57,169 nt of DNA from Xanthobacteraceae bacterium (GCA_030037895.1 JASHPW010000079.1:1-57169), one strand, 5' to 3'; shown: positions 18,659-28,317, numbered from the stretch's first letter. Program-made: numbers and translations. The notes: a model not told the origin generated them from the sequence alone.

Positions 18659-19855
18659 TCAGGTGAGTTGACCGCGCACCCAATCGATCTCACGGCAGAC
18701 ATATTCGACGATGTCGCCGGTCTTCAAATTCTCCGGCAGCATGTCCCAGGTGTAGGTCTCGATTTCGAGCTGGCGCGACAGCGGGGTCCGCTTGTGGAAA
18801 CGCAGCGCGTCCTCGATGGCAAAGCGCGTGGTGCGGAACTCACCGAGATCGTCGAGGAAAACCGGCACGTGGATGTGGGTGCGCCATTCACGCGGGCCGG
18901 GATTCTTCTCGAAGGCGGCGATGGCGTCATCGACATTGAGGAAACGGTTGATCTTGCCGTTCTTCTTTTCCAACGTCTGCGTCAGATAGATGGTTTTGGC
19001 GTAGCGCTTCAAGGTATCGACGGCTGCCTGCGTCACTTCCGGTATGTGCAACGCGGCGGCTTCCTGCAGCTTGAAGACCGGGATGCCGGCATCGACCAGC
19101 TTCTGCAGCGACGCGGAAATATTCTCGTATTCCACCGCCTGATGACAGATATCGTAGACGATGCCGAGATGCGCGCGCAGCGCCTCGTTCGCCTCCGAGA
19201 TCGGAAGGTGCGCCAGCTTGGCCAGCTTTTCGACCGCGGCGCCGGAATAGAGATGATGGGTGAAATAATCGACCGCCTCGTCGGTGGTTTCGAGAAAGCA
19301 GAAGGGCTCGGGCTCGAGGGCGAGCTGGACGGTGCGCCCGGTGCGCGCCTTAAGCTCGACGAGGTGCGCCACGACCCGCAACACGTGGTCGGTATAGCTC
19401 GCGACCACATCGTTGCCGGTGACCCGCGGCTTGAAGCCCAGCGGCGCGCTCTGGATCGACGGCGCAATGTCGGGCGAGCAAACGTCGGCCAGCACGTCGG
19501 CGACGTTGATGGTGTATCGGGTGCGTTCCTCCGAGCGCCAGTCCGGCTCGTACACCTGTTCCTTCACCACCGTTCCCTTGAAGGCGCCGTACGGAAAGGC
19601 GTTCGCCGTATAAACATACATGTCGTTATCGCCGAGGAATTTTTTCAGCTTGTCGCGTTCGGTGGCGTTGTTGGCGAGCGTGTGCGCCGCATTCGCCGAC
19701 AGCCGCAGGCACACGCCGAAAGACCGATTGCCGGCGATGCGCGCTTTCACCTTCGGCAGATAGGTGACGAGAGAATTCCACAACTGCTCCCAGTCGTCGG
19801 CGGGATGCACAAGGGTCGAATAGGTCAGATGGCCGAGGCCGTTGCCGAGATCCAT
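18659..19855 (-). CDS. EboE-like xylose-isomerase/epimerase-fold protein
   Basis: 398 residues from the ATG at 19855, where the family-like N-terminus MDLGNGLGHLTYSTLVHP begins; the frame is open far upstream over the next gene but reads as nonsense there. From memory the HLTY(C/S)T-x-HP start, KxRxxG-FGVxLRLS segment and LEPEPFC...DYF pattern match EboE, described as a metabolite-traffic protein with a sugar-phosphate isomerase fold. The rest of an ebo cluster (prenyltransferase EboC and others) is absent; instead it lies among sugar oxidoreductase genes, so a sugar or cyclitol epimerase role is likelier here. Confidence 0.7.
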   Translation of the reverse strand: MDLGNGLGHLTYSTLVHPADDWEQLWNSLVTYLPKVKARIAGNRSFGVCLRLSANAAHTLANNATERDKLKKFLGDNDMYVYTANAFPYGAFKGTVVKEQVYEPDWRSEERTRYTINVADVLADVCSPDIAPSIQSAPLGFKPRVTGNDVVASYTDHVLRVVAHLVELKARTGRTVQLALEPEPFCFLETTDEAVDYFTHHLYSGAAVEKLAKLAHLPISEANEALRAHLGIVYDICHQAVEYENISASLQKLVDAGIPVFKLQEAAALHIPEVTQAAVDTLKRYAKTIYLTQTLEKKNGKINRFLNVDDAIAAFEKNPGPREWRTHIHVPVFLDDLGEFRTTRFAIEDALRFHKRTPLSRQLEIETYTWDMLPENLKTGDIVEYVCREIDWVRGQLT

Positions 19856-19905
19856 ATCTCTGTCTTCCTGTTTTAGCCGCTTTCTGTCTGCGCTTCGCCG
19901 CGGCG

Positions 19906-20931
19906 TCAAATGACGCGTTCGACTTTGGCCGAAGCGGCCGAGCGGATGATGGCCTCTGTCGAGGCGACGCAGTTGATGACCTGATCCAGCGGGATCGGAT
20001 AGGCGCCTCCGCCCGCGGCCGCCGCCTTGGCGAAGGTCTCGAGCGCGACGCGGGATATATCCATCCTCGCCGCCTGCCACACTTTGGCTTCGCCCTTCGT
20101 CGGCTGGAATTTGCAGGTGCCGAACAGCCGCGTGCGCCGCTCCTCGGAAGAGGCGCCGGCCACATGGGTGACGCCTTCGAGCCGCAGCCAGCCCTTGGAC
20201 CCAAAGACCTGAAAGCTGAAGCCGGGGCCGGTCGTCGTCATGGTGCCGAGGTAGCCCGACATTCCCTCCTTCATGCGAACGAGGATCGAGGTGGTATCGT
20301 CGGCGTCGATTGGCGCGGCGCGGCGGAAGCTCTGGGCGAAGACGTGGTCGATCGGTCCGCACAGATCGATCATGCCGTCGATGGCGTGGACGCCCATGGG
20401 CATGAGGCCGCCCAACGGCGTCTCCGCCTTGTCGGCCCGCCAATGCTTGGGGTTGATCGACAGCGCATTGGGGAACGTCATGGTCGCTTCGACGTGTAGA
20501 ATGATGCCGAGCTCGCCGCGGCGGATCATGTCGCGCAGCTTCACCATCTCCGGATGGAAACGGCGGTTATAGCCGACGGCGAGCGCGACGCCGGCCTTGC
20601 GCACAGCCGCGACGGCGTCTTCCGCCTCGCGCTTGGTGAGGGTGAACGGTTTCTCGCAATAAACGTGCTTCTTGGCGGCCGCCGCGGCGATCACCTGCGC
20701 GGCGTGCATGGAATGCGGCGTCGCCAGAACCACGGCGTCCAGGTCCTTGTCGGCAAGCAGCGCCTGGTAATCGGTCGCGAGCCGCAGACGCTTTTGCTTG
20801 GCAAAGGCTTCGATCTCCGGCGTGACCGTGCGGGTCGCGCCCGCCACGAAACGGATCGCGTCGCTGTTCTCCGCCGATTCAACCAGCGTCTTGCCCCACC
20901 AGCCCAGTCCGACAATGGCTGCGTTGATCAC
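19906..20931 (-). CDS. Gfo/Idh/MocA family oxidoreductase
   Basis: 341 residues. The N-terminal Rossmann fold has IVGLGWWGKTLVESAE, and the family lysine lies in HVYCEKPFTLT; GYNRRFHPEM and the GGLMPMGVHAIDGM segment with the catalytic-site Asp/His follow. These enzymes oxidise sugars or cyclitols such as myo-inositol. It is 50 bases upstream of the EboE-like gene in the same operon. Confidence 0.88.
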   Translation of the reverse strand: MINAAIVGLGWWGKTLVESAENSDAIRFVAGATRTVTPEIEAFAKQKRLRLATDYQALLADKDLDAVVLATPHSMHAAQVIAAAAAKKHVYCEKPFTLTKREAEDAVAAVRKAGVALAVGYNRRFHPEMVKLRDMIRRGELGIILHVEATMTFPNALSINPKHWRADKAETPLGGLMPMGVHAIDGMIDLCGPIDHVFAQSFRRAAPIDADDTTSILVRMKEGMSGYLGTMTTTGPGFSFQVFGSKGWLRLEGVTHVAGASSEERRTRLFGTCKFQPTKGEAKVWQAARMDISRVALETFAKAAAAGGGAYPIPLDQVINCVASTEAIIRSAASAKVERVI

Positions 20932-20977
20932 TTTGCTGCTCCCGCGATCTTTCCTGGGTGCGATTTGCTTCGCGTTT

Positions 20978-21358
20978 TTACTTCGGCCATGTCAGCATGG
21001 CGAGAATGATGCAACACAGCATCCAGAACATGCAATATTCGAAACCGCCGACCACCCAGATCCATTTCCTGGTCACCTTGTAGGTCGCCGCGCCGGCGAC
21101 GAACAGATGGAAAGCGGCGACGGCCGCGACATAAGGCGTATAGATGGCGAACACCAGGCCGATCGTCAGCAATGTCTCGATCGTGCCGGCAATGTACATC
21201 CAGGTTGCCGGCGGATTGAACTTGGCGGCCTTGAAGAAATTCAGCGTGGCGGGCTCGGTGAACTTGCCGACGATATGCGGGATGAAGAACAGCCCGCAGA
21301 TCAGGCGCAGGATGTTGACGCCGTTGGTGAGAGCGAAGTTCTGCATGTAGCCGGACAT
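20978..21358 (-). CDS. DoxX-like membrane protein
   Basis: 126 residues with four predicted membrane helices, matching the small DoxX/DoxD-like family. The ATG at 21358 is preferred because AGAGGG lies six bases upstream; the frame is open five codons more. It heads the operon with the Gfo/Idh/MocA gene. Molecular role unknown; DoxX proteins are linked to quinone-dependent redox or membrane stress. Confidence 0.8.
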   Translation of the reverse strand: MSGYMQNFALTNGVNILRLICGLFFIPHIVGKFTEPATLNFFKAAKFNPPATWMYIAGTIETLLTIGLVFAIYTPYVAAVAAFHLFVAGAATYKVTRKWIWVVGGFEYCMFWMLCCIILAMLTWPK

Positions 21359-21494
21359 GACGTGCCCTCTCATAGGTTAGTCCAATGCCGCTGTCATGGC
21401 GAAGAGCGAAGCGACGAGCAATCGAATATTCCGCTTTCCCGCCGAGCCGTTCCGCCGCGCGTGCAATGACGGGCGGCCGCCCAATGACGGACCG

Positions 21495-22019
21495 CTAGAG
21501 GACCTCGAAGATCTGATAGACCGGCCCTTCGGGCAGTCTGTGGCCGACGCCGAGGCAGATGACGCTGTTGAGCCAGCCATATTTCTCCGACGAGGTCTCG
21601 AACGACCCGGCAATGCGCAGATAGTAGTCCGTCGCCTTGACCGTCTCGCCGCGGGCGATGCGGTCGAGCACCTCCTTCGGGCCATGGCGAATGCCGGTGT
21701 AGGACATGCCGATAATGGCGCCGTCGTCGGTCTTGAGCACGATGCGCACGTTGAGCATCCAAACGCCGTCGCCCGGCCGCACCGCCTGCCAGTCGCTGCC
21801 GCCGGGCAGGAGCGTGCCGCGCAGGCGCTCGCCTTCGAAGCGGCCGCCGGTAATGACGCCGACGCGCCGGTCGACGCCGGGCGTCTTGCCGACATTGATC
21901 GCCGGCTGCACGTCGAGGAGAAGAATGAAGAGCGGGCGCACGCGCAGCTCCGTCATTTCCTTCGGCAGAATTTCGGACAGCGGACGGGTGGTCACCGGCG
22001 AACTCCCCTTTTTCGACAT
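21495..22019 (-). CDS. DUF3237 family protein
   Basis: 174 residues from the ATG at 22019. It shows the DUF3237 pattern GGRFEGERLRGTLLPGGSDW, then GVWMLNVRIVLKTDDGA and the C-terminal YLRIAGSFETSSEKYGWLN. The family forms a small beta-barrel of unknown function, often beside catabolic oxidoreductases, as here. The frame stays open upstream to 22184 but without family similarity. Confidence 0.82.
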   Translation of the reverse strand: MSKKGSSPVTTRPLSEILPKEMTELRVRPLFILLLDVQPAINVGKTPGVDRRVGVITGGRFEGERLRGTLLPGGSDWQAVRPGDGVWMLNVRIVLKTDDGAIIGMSYTGIRHGPKEVLDRIARGETVKATDYYLRIAGSFETSSEKYGWLNSVICLGVGHRLPEGPVYQIFEVL

Positions 22020-22325
22020 GCCCCGGACTTTTGAGCCGGCACCGCGAAACAGTAGAGCATTTCCGCGCCGCGTGAAAAGGCGTTTGGTTGCAAGGCCGGT
22101 CGCGGGTTCGGGCGGCGGCGGACCGGAAGGGCATAGGCTCCATGTCCGCGGGCCGGACTGGAAATTGGCCATCGGGGGCTGCAAAGTATGAAAAGGATCA
22201 CGGGCATCATTGCCCGCAAGCTCGGCGCGAAGTTATGGTGGCAGCCGGAGGGCGCCGCCGTGTGCGCTCGGGATGCTCGCGGATGCGGCCTGAAACCGAC
22301 CGCGAAATCAAAACTTGGTTCGACC

Positions 22326-23093
22326 GTGACCGATCATTTCTCCGTAGCCGACAGGGTCGTGGTCATTACCGGCGCCGGTCAGGGCCTCGGCCGGGCCTTT
22401 GTCAAGACGTTCGCGGCGGCAGGCGCGCACGTGGTCATCGCCGAACGCAACGTTGAAAAAGCGCGCGCGGTCGAACGGGAGATCGCCGCCGGCAACGGCC
22501 GCGCCACGGTTTGCGAAACCGACGTAGCGGACGTGGACTCGGTCAACCGGCTCGGCGCCGGCGTCGAGCGATCGTTCGGCCGCGTCGATGTGCTCATCAA
22601 CAATGCGGCGATCTTCTCGACGCTCGACATGCGTCCGTTCGATCAGATTCCGCTCGCCGAATGGGAACAGGTTTTGCGCGTCAACGTGACCGGGCCTTTC
22701 CTCTGCGCGTGCGCCATGTTGCCGCTGATGCGCCGAAACAAAAGAGGCCGCATCATCAATATCGCGTCCGCGGCCGTCACGCTCGGACGGCCCAACTACC
22801 TGCACTACATCGCCTCCAAGGCGGCATTGGTCGGCATGACCCGGTCGATGGCGCGCGAACTGGGGCCCGAGGGAATTACCGTCAACGCCGTGCTGCCGGG
22901 CGCGACCTACACGGAAATCGCGCGCAAGACCGTCACCCCCGAGCAGAAAGAACGCATCGTCGCGATGCAATGCATTCCGCGACCGGAGACGCCGGAAGAT
23001 TTGGTGGGAGTCGTTTTGTTTCTCGCCTCCGACGCGTCGGCTTTCATGACCGGCCAGGCCCTCACCGTCGATGGCGGGGCGACGCATCCCTGA
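22326..23093 (+). CDS. Short-chain dehydrogenase/reductase, FabG-like
   Basis: 255 residues if the GTG at 22326 is used. VVVITGAGQGLGRAF is the cofactor site, NNAAIF the NAG-like motif, and YLHYIASKAALVG holds the Tyr-x-x-x-Lys pair; VDGGATHP closes the protein. An ATG at 22188 in the same frame would add 46 residues unlike any dehydrogenase, though neither start has a strong ribosome site. Substrate unknown. Confidence 0.85.
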   Translation: MTDHFSVADRVVVITGAGQGLGRAFVKTFAAAGAHVVIAERNVEKARAVEREIAAGNGRATVCETDVADVDSVNRLGAGVERSFGRVDVLINNAAIFSTLDMRPFDQIPLAEWEQVLRVNVTGPFLCACAMLPLMRRNKRGRIINIASAAVTLGRPNYLHYIASKAALVGMTRSMARELGPEGITVNAVLPGATYTEIARKTVTPEQKERIVAMQCIPRPETPEDLVGVVLFLASDASAFMTGQALTVDGGATHP

Positions 23094-23251
23094 GAGACCA
23101 GCCAGCTTCTTCCTTTTTCGGCCGGCGAACGTCTCGCCGCAGCCGCGACGTTGCACTCGGGTCCGCGCCGAGTTGAAGCCAAACTTACGTTCACTTAGGA
23201 TGGTTCGATCGTTCATCGACTTCGCCAACAAGCAGATTTGGGAGGACGCCC

Positions 23252-23680
23252 ATGTCCAGCATCGTCAAGCGCAGCATCGACGCCAAGACGGCGCAGGCGG
23301 CGATCGAGGCCGCCGCCGCCAAGGCGCGGGAGATGGGACTCAAAATGTGCATCGCGGTGACCGACGAGACCGGCGATCTCAAGGCGTTCCACCGCATGGA
23401 CGGCGCGCCGAAGCTCTCGATTCAGATTGCCGAGGACAAGGCCTATACCAGCGCCGCCTACGGCTTCCCGACCCACGGCTGGTACGACTTCATCAAGGAT
23501 GATCCGCCTCTGCTCCACGGCATCGTGCACACGCCGCGGCTGGTCGTGTTCGGCGGCGGTTACCCGATCAAGGAGAAGGGCGAGATGATCGGCGCCATCG
23601 GCCTGAGCGGCGGCCACTACAAGCAGGACATGGAGTGCGCCAAGGCGGCGCTGGCGGCGATTGGCGCCGAAGTGCCGTAG
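23252..23680 (+). CDS. GlcG/HbpS-like heme-binding-domain protein
   Basis: 142-residue protein of the GlcG/HbpS family: AxAAAAKAREMGLKMCIAVTDETG at the N-terminus, then FHRMDGAPKLSIQIAEDKAYT and VVFGGGYPIKEKGEMIGAIGLSGG. GGAGG lies six bases before the ATG. Members bind heme or cobalamin precursors or act in small-molecule metabolism. It is followed by a hairpin and a convergent gene. Confidence 0.85.
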   Translation: MSSIVKRSIDAKTAQAAIEAAAAKAREMGLKMCIAVTDETGDLKAFHRMDGAPKLSIQIAEDKAYTSAAYGFPTHGWYDFIKDDPPLLHGIVHTPRLVVFGGGYPIKEKGEMIGAIGLSGGHYKQDMECAKAALAAIGAEVP

Positions 23681-23696
23681 CCGGGCCAAGCCCGGC
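23680..23696. terminator. Hairpin between convergent genes
   Basis: GCCGGGC CAA GCCCGGC forms a perfect seven-base stem directly after the stop of the heme-binding-type gene and five bases before the end of the convergent mutase-family gene. It could act in both directions, although no T tract follows. Confidence 0.5.
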
Positions 23697-23700
23697 GGCT

Positions 23701-24582
23701 TCACCCCGAGCGGCCGTCGGCAAATCCATAGCGTCTTTCGAAGGCGTGGACGGCGGGAAAGCCCATCAGCGCGTTCATCTCGGCAAAGGGCAGCATCGGC
23801 GCTGGGCCACCCGTTCCGATCCCCTGCCGCTTCAGATGATCGTAGCAGAGCTTCAGGGCGCCGGCCGCGGCCAGGAATGCGGTCACGGGGAAGATTGCGA
23901 TCTTGAAACCCATCGCGCCCAGTTCTTTTATCGATAAATAGGGCGTGCGTCCGCCCTCGACCATGTTGGCGAGCAAATTCGCGCCGCGGAACGTCTCGGC
24001 GATCCGGCGCAGCTCCTCGAGGCTCTCCGGGCTCTCGACAAAGAGCACGTCGGCACCGGCCTTGAGGAAACCTTCCGCGCGGCGCAGCGCCGCGTCGAGG
24101 CCCTCCGCATATCGCGCGTCGGTGCGCGCCACGATCAGAAACTCCCGGCTCGGCCGCGCGTCGACGGCGACGCGGATCTTGGCGATGGCGTCGGCTTCGG
24201 CAATGACGCGGCGGAACTCGGTATGGCCGCATTTCTTCGGGAACTCCTGATCTTCAAGCTGAATCCCCGCCGCGCCCGCCGCGGCGTAGCCGCGAACCGT
24301 GCGATCGACGTTGAGAAGGCCGCCGTAGCCGGTATCGGCGTCAGCGATGAACGGCAACGGCGTGGCGCCGGCGATGCAACGCACCCGGTCGAGCATGTCG
24401 CTATAGGTCGCGAGGCCGGCATCGGGGAGGCCAAGCGCCGAGGCGACGGTGCCGTAGCCGGTCATATAGAGCGCGTCGAAGCCGATGCTCGTCGCCATCT
24501 TGGCCGAAAGGCCGTCATAGACGCCCGGCAGGAGGAGACAACCATCCTTGCGAAGGAGGTCAGACAGTGTGGACACAGACAC
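23701..24582 (-). CDS. Isocitrate lyase / phosphoenolpyruvate mutase family protein
   Basis: 293 residues. The family marks are LLLPGVYDGLSAKMA, IADADTGYGG with the metal-binding Asp pair, LEDQEFPKKCGH with the catalytic KKCGH loop, and later IVARTDAR. Enzymes of this type include 2-methylisocitrate lyase, oxaloacetate decarboxylase and carboxyphosphonoenolpyruvate mutase; which one cannot be decided. The gene stands alone. Confidence 0.88.
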   Translation of the reverse strand: MSVSTLSDLLRKDGCLLLPGVYDGLSAKMATSIGFDALYMTGYGTVASALGLPDAGLATYSDMLDRVRCIAGATPLPFIADADTGYGGLLNVDRTVRGYAAAGAAGIQLEDQEFPKKCGHTEFRRVIAEADAIAKIRVAVDARPSREFLIVARTDARYAEGLDAALRRAEGFLKAGADVLFVESPESLEELRRIAETFRGANLLANMVEGGRTPYLSIKELGAMGFKIAIFPVTAFLAAAGALKLCYDHLKRQGIGTGGPAPMLPFAEMNALMGFPAVHAFERRYGFADGRSG

Positions 24583-24769
24583 GTGCTTCTCCCGTTATGG
24601 CCGTGCGCTTCGCTCGCAGCTTAGCACACCGGGAGCCGACCGCGGCGCAGGCTTGCGGCCGCAGATTCCGGGATCGAGTCCACCGGCCGCGATGCAGGAG
24701 AACGACGCCCTACGCGCGTCTCATTCGGTTTGAATTGGGCTTGGAGCCCGAGGACCGGCGAAGCCGCGC

Positions 24770-25129
24770 TCAGAGCGGAGCGCGAAAGACGAAGAATGCG
24801 CCTCCGGCAATCAAAGCAAACCCGATCACCTGGTTCCAGGTGACCACCTGCTGCAGATAGACCACCGAAAAAATGCCGAACACCGAGAGCGTAACCACTT
24901 CTTGAATCGTCTTCAGTTGGGCGGCGGTGTAGACGTAACTGCCGTAACGGTTTGCCGGCACGGCCAGGCAATATTCGGCGAAGGCAAGGCCCCAACTCAC
25001 GAGTATCACCTGCCAGAGCGGCAGTTCGCGGAAACGCAGGTGCCAATACCAGGCAGTGGTCATGAATCCGTTGGAACCGATGAGCAGCAGGACGGTGAGG
25101 AGATAGGGCGAGATTGGCAGGTTCGGCAT
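24770..25129 (-). CDS. DMT family transporter-like protein (DUF486)
   Basis: 119 residues with four predicted membrane helices. FMTTAWYWHLRF, LVSWGLAFAEYCLAVPANR and AQLKTIQEVVTLSVFGIFS match the DUF486 family of small drug/metabolite-type membrane proteins. AGGAAG precedes the ATG. The transported compound is unknown. Confidence 0.85.
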   Translation of the reverse strand: MPNLPISPYLLTVLLLIGSNGFMTTAWYWHLRFRELPLWQVILVSWGLAFAEYCLAVPANRYGSYVYTAAQLKTIQEVVTLSVFGIFSVVYLQQVVTWNQVIGFALIAGGAFFVFRAPL

Positions 25130-25308
25130 GGCAATCCACTTCCTAAGAGTTCAGTCAGGCCGCCCGTTAACGCACGGCAAGGCGTATCGTCGGCATTGTC
25201 GCCGCCGCTGCGGCCCGGTCGCAATTCGCCGGTATCGCCGGCGCCAGTCAATCCTCGGACGTTGCGCCGAATCCCGTTGCGGTTGAAAATCAGAACCGGA
25301 GATTCCGT

Positions 25309-26124
25309 GTGATGCGCCAAGCCCTCATCGCCACGACCCTGATCCTCGCCGCCGTGATGACGGTGACGCTCGTTCCCGAACTCGTCCGCGCGCAGGGTCA
25401 GTCCGAGCAGGTACCGCTGCCTCCGGGCGGCTTTAGGCCGCCGCCCATGGCGCCGATCAAGCCTTACAAGCCGGTCGCGGTCACGCCGCCCCGAGCCTAC
25501 GACGATCCGAGCTTCATCGCCTTCCGCAAGCAACTCGCCGATATCGCACGACACAGGAATCGTGCGGCCCTGGCCAAGCTGGTCGTGGCGCAGGGCTTCT
25601 TCTGGATGCAGGACAAGGATCTCGCCGACAAGCGCAAATCCGGCATCGACAATTTCACCAAGGCCGTCGATCTCGATGCCAAGGACGGATCCGGCTGGGA
25701 GATGCTGGCGGGCTATGCCGCGGAACCGACCGGGGCACCCCTGCCCAACCGTCAGGGCATCGTCTGTGCTCCGGCGAATCCGAACATCGATGTAAAGGCG
25801 TTCCAAGCCCTCATCGAGGCAACGCAGACGGAACCGCCCGATTGGGGCTATCCGATCAAAGAGGGCGTCGAAGTGCATGGCGCCCCGCGGCTGAATGCGC
25901 CGGTCATCGACAAGCTCGGCATGAATCTCGTGCGCGTACTGCCTGACGGCGGGCCGCCGAACAATCCCAATCAACAGTATTTCCTGCACGTTGCCACGCC
26001 GTCCGGCAAAGCCGGCTTCGTTACCGGGCAGGAGCTCGCAGGGCTAGGCGGTGACCAGATCTGCTATACCAAAGACGCGGGCGGCTGGAAAATTGCCGGC
26101 TATTTCGGCGGCGCCGGAGAATAA
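25309..26124 (+). CDS. Exported protein with C-terminal SH3-like domain
   Basis: 271 residues from a GTG followed at once by ATG. A signal peptide covers about residues 1-30 (LIATTLILAAVMTVTLVP, then a VRAQ cleavage region). The middle is helical and TPR-like in composition; residues 180-271 look like a bacterial SH3 domain (VEVHGAPRLNAPVIDKLG, then VRVLPDG). Such domains bind peptidoglycan or protein partners in the periplasm. No closer family recognised. Confidence 0.75.
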   Translation: MMRQALIATTLILAAVMTVTLVPELVRAQGQSEQVPLPPGGFRPPPMAPIKPYKPVAVTPPRAYDDPSFIAFRKQLADIARHRNRAALAKLVVAQGFFWMQDKDLADKRKSGIDNFTKAVDLDAKDGSGWEMLAGYAAEPTGAPLPNRQGIVCAPANPNIDVKAFQALIEATQTEPPDWGYPIKEGVEVHGAPRLNAPVIDKLGMNLVRVLPDGGPPNNPNQQYFLHVATPSGKAGFVTGQELAGLGGDQICYTKDAGGWKIAGYFGGAGE

Positions 26125-26199
26125 CTGCCGGTCTTCGCCTCCTATTCCCTCCCGTGTGCACGCGTTCGGCTTTCGCGGGATAGCAAAGGACGCGCGCGC

Positions 26200-26919
26200 C
26201 TATTGCCGTGACGTCATGCGTTCGATCGACTGCGCGGTCTGCCCGAACAGGACGGCGCGCTCCTCGGCGGTGCGAATGCCGCCCTGGCTCGGATTGATCT
26301 CCTTGGCCTTGGCGTAGGCGCGCTTGACCGCCTCGCGCGCCGCGATCGTTTCCAACCAGCGCTTGAGGTGGGGAAAGTCGGCGATGCTCTGCCCCTGCCG
26401 TTCCCACGGCGCGATCCACGGATAGCTTGCCATGTCGGCGATCGAATACTCGCCGGCGAGGAATTGGCGGTCAGCGAGCCGTTTGTTCATCACGCCATAG
26501 AGCCGGTTGACCTCGTTGCGGTAACGGTCGATTGCGTAGGGAATTTTCTCCGGCGCGTAGGCGCTGAAATGATTGTTCTGACCGGCCATCGGGCCGAGAT
26601 TGCCCATCTGCCAGAACAGCCATTGGATGACTTCGTTGCGGCCGCGCAAATCCTTGGCGATGAACTTGCCGGTCTTGTCAGCGAGGTAGAGCAGAATCGC
26701 GCCGGATTCAAAGATCGAGATCGGCTTGCCGCCGCCGGCGGGCGCGGCGTCGACGATGGCGGGGATGCGGTTGTTTGGCGAAATCGCCAGGAATTCCGCC
26801 TTGAACTGGTCGCCCTTGCCGATATTCACCGGGAAAATTTTGTACTGCAGTCCCGCTTCCTCGAGAAAGATCGTGATCTTGTGGCCGTTCGGCGTCGTCC
26901 AATAGTAGAGATCGATCAT
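26200..26919 (-). CDS. Glutathione S-transferase, YfcG/Nu-class-like
   Basis: 239 residues. The N-terminal thioredoxin fold starts MIDLYYWTTPNGHKI, where the Thr/Asn pair of the Nu class takes the place of a catalytic Ser or Tyr, then NNRIPAIVD and IFESGAILLYLADKTG for glutathione binding. The all-helical C-terminal half has AGEYSIADMASYPWI. These cytoplasmic enzymes show disulfide-reductase activity with glutathione. Confidence 0.9.
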   Translation of the reverse strand: MIDLYYWTTPNGHKITIFLEEAGLQYKIFPVNIGKGDQFKAEFLAISPNNRIPAIVDAAPAGGGKPISIFESGAILLYLADKTGKFIAKDLRGRNEVIQWLFWQMGNLGPMAGQNNHFSAYAPEKIPYAIDRYRNEVNRLYGVMNKRLADRQFLAGEYSIADMASYPWIAPWERQGQSIADFPHLKRWLETIAAREAVKRAYAKAKEINPSQGGIRTAEERAVLFGQTAQSIERMTSRQ

Positions 26920-26997
26920 GGCAGACCTGCGGTGTGGTGGAGGAACAACGCCTAATGTAGCGACCGCCTAGTGAATATTTAACCCCTCGAGCCGCAT

Positions 26998-28317
26998 GTG
27001 TGCCATGTGTCAACAACCGCACCATCTGCCGCCGCCCTCGGGGAACGGACGGTAGTCGCGACCGCCAATTTTCCGGTCGCCGCGGTGATCCTCGGGCTGT
27101 TCATGCTCGCCTGTATCGCGAGCGCGGTACGCAAGGATCCGACACAGGGCTTCGACGAGGTGGCGCACGTCTCCTACGTCGCCGAAATCCAGCGCACCGG
27201 CGACGCGTGGCCGGCATTCGACAAGCTGCGAATGCTCAACCCGCGCAGCTTCGAATTCACTGGCGAGCCCAATTATCTCAATCATCCGCCGATTTTCTAT
27301 GCGCTGCTTGCGCTGCTCGGACCGCGGCTTGAGGGCCATCCGTCGAGGTTGCTGGCGCATCGTCTGCTCGACGTTGCGCTTGCAGCGATCGGGCTTGCGG
27401 CCCTGCTCGGCCTCGGACTTTCCGCATGCTTGCCGCGCCCCGAGTTTTATGCGTACGCGGTACCGATCGCCTGTATTCCCGTGCTGGCGCCGCTCGCCGG
27501 CGCGGTCAATAACGACAATCTCGCTTTCCTCGGCGGTGCCGTCGCCACTTTCGGCGCCTGGCAGGCACTCGCGAGCGGCGGCCAGCGATGGCTCGCAGTG
27601 GCGCTGATCGGGGTGGTCGCCGCCGGCTGGGCAAAACTCACCGGACTGGTGCTTGCCGGCGGGCTGGTGAGCGCCGTCGCCGCCTATCTGCTGTGGCGCC
27701 GCCATCTGCGTCGGACCTGGATCGTTGCAGTCGCTTTCGCGGCGCTGCTCGCCGCCGCCCCCTATCTGATCTACCTCGCGCAATACGGCGAACCGGTACC
27801 AAGCACGCCGGGATTCTACGCGTTCATGCACGGCGAGGTGCGCGCTTTCGGTTGGGACTCCCTGCCGCGAATGTCTTTTCCCGGCTACCTTGTCTGGTTC
27901 GCCCGCCAGTTCGTCACCAATTGGATGCCGACGCTGGCGCAGCGCAATTTCGAGCAATACGCGCTACTCGCCATACCGGCGGCGGCGCTCGCCTGTGCGG
28001 CCGCGGGCGTCGCGCTGTCGCTGCGCCGGTTGTGGCGCCAACAGGAAACGGCGGCCGACGTCGTGGTGATCGCTGGAGCGCTCGCGATCGCCGTCGCCTT
28101 GGTGCTTCACGTCCGCTTCTCTTATCATTTCTACGCCGCAACCGGTTGGCAGGCGGGACCCTATCCGCGCTATTATTTACCGCTTGCCGCTATCGTGCCG
28201 CTCGCCGGATTGTCGCTGCTTGCCGCGATCGAGAACCTGCGCTGGCGCAGCGCGCTTTTGGGTTTTCTCATCGCCGGCCCGATCTTCTTTCGCATCTTCG
28301 GCGCGCCGCTCGGTTAG
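26998..28317 (+). CDS. Multispanning membrane protein, GT-C glycosyltransferase-like
   Basis: 439 residues with about ten predicted membrane helices. GFDEVAHVSYVAEIQ after the first helix and NYLNHPPIFYALLALLG resemble the first periplasmic loop of lipid-linked GT-C or DUF2142-type transferases, where an Asp/Glu pair is catalytic. The GTG at 26998 is the first start; another GTG lies three codons later. Likely a surface-glycan sugar transferase; donor and acceptor unknown. Confidence 0.72.
   Translation: MCHVSTTAPSAAALGERTVVATANFPVAAVILGLFMLACIASAVRKDPTQGFDEVAHVSYVAEIQRTGDAWPAFDKLRMLNPRSFEFTGEPNYLNHPPIFYALLALLGPRLEGHPSRLLAHRLLDVALAAIGLAALLGLGLSACLPRPEFYAYAVPIACIPVLAPLAGAVNNDNLAFLGGAVATFGAWQALASGGQRWLAVALIGVVAAGWAKLTGLVLAGGLVSAVAAYLLWRRHLRRTWIVAVAFAALLAAAPYLIYLAQYGEPVPSTPGFYAFMHGEVRAFGWDSLPRMSFPGYLVWFARQFVTNWMPTLAQRNFEQYALLAIPAAALACAAAGVALSLRRLWRQQETAADVVVIAGALAIAVALVLHVRFSYHFYAATGWQAGPYPRYYLPLAAIVPLAGLSLLAAIENLRWRSALLGFLIAGPIFFRIFGAPLG

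Noticed and set aside
17723-19876. A 717-codon plus-strand frame
   Set aside because: It lies opposite three well-supported genes and has the Arg/Asp/Gly-rich composition of antisense high-GC DNA.
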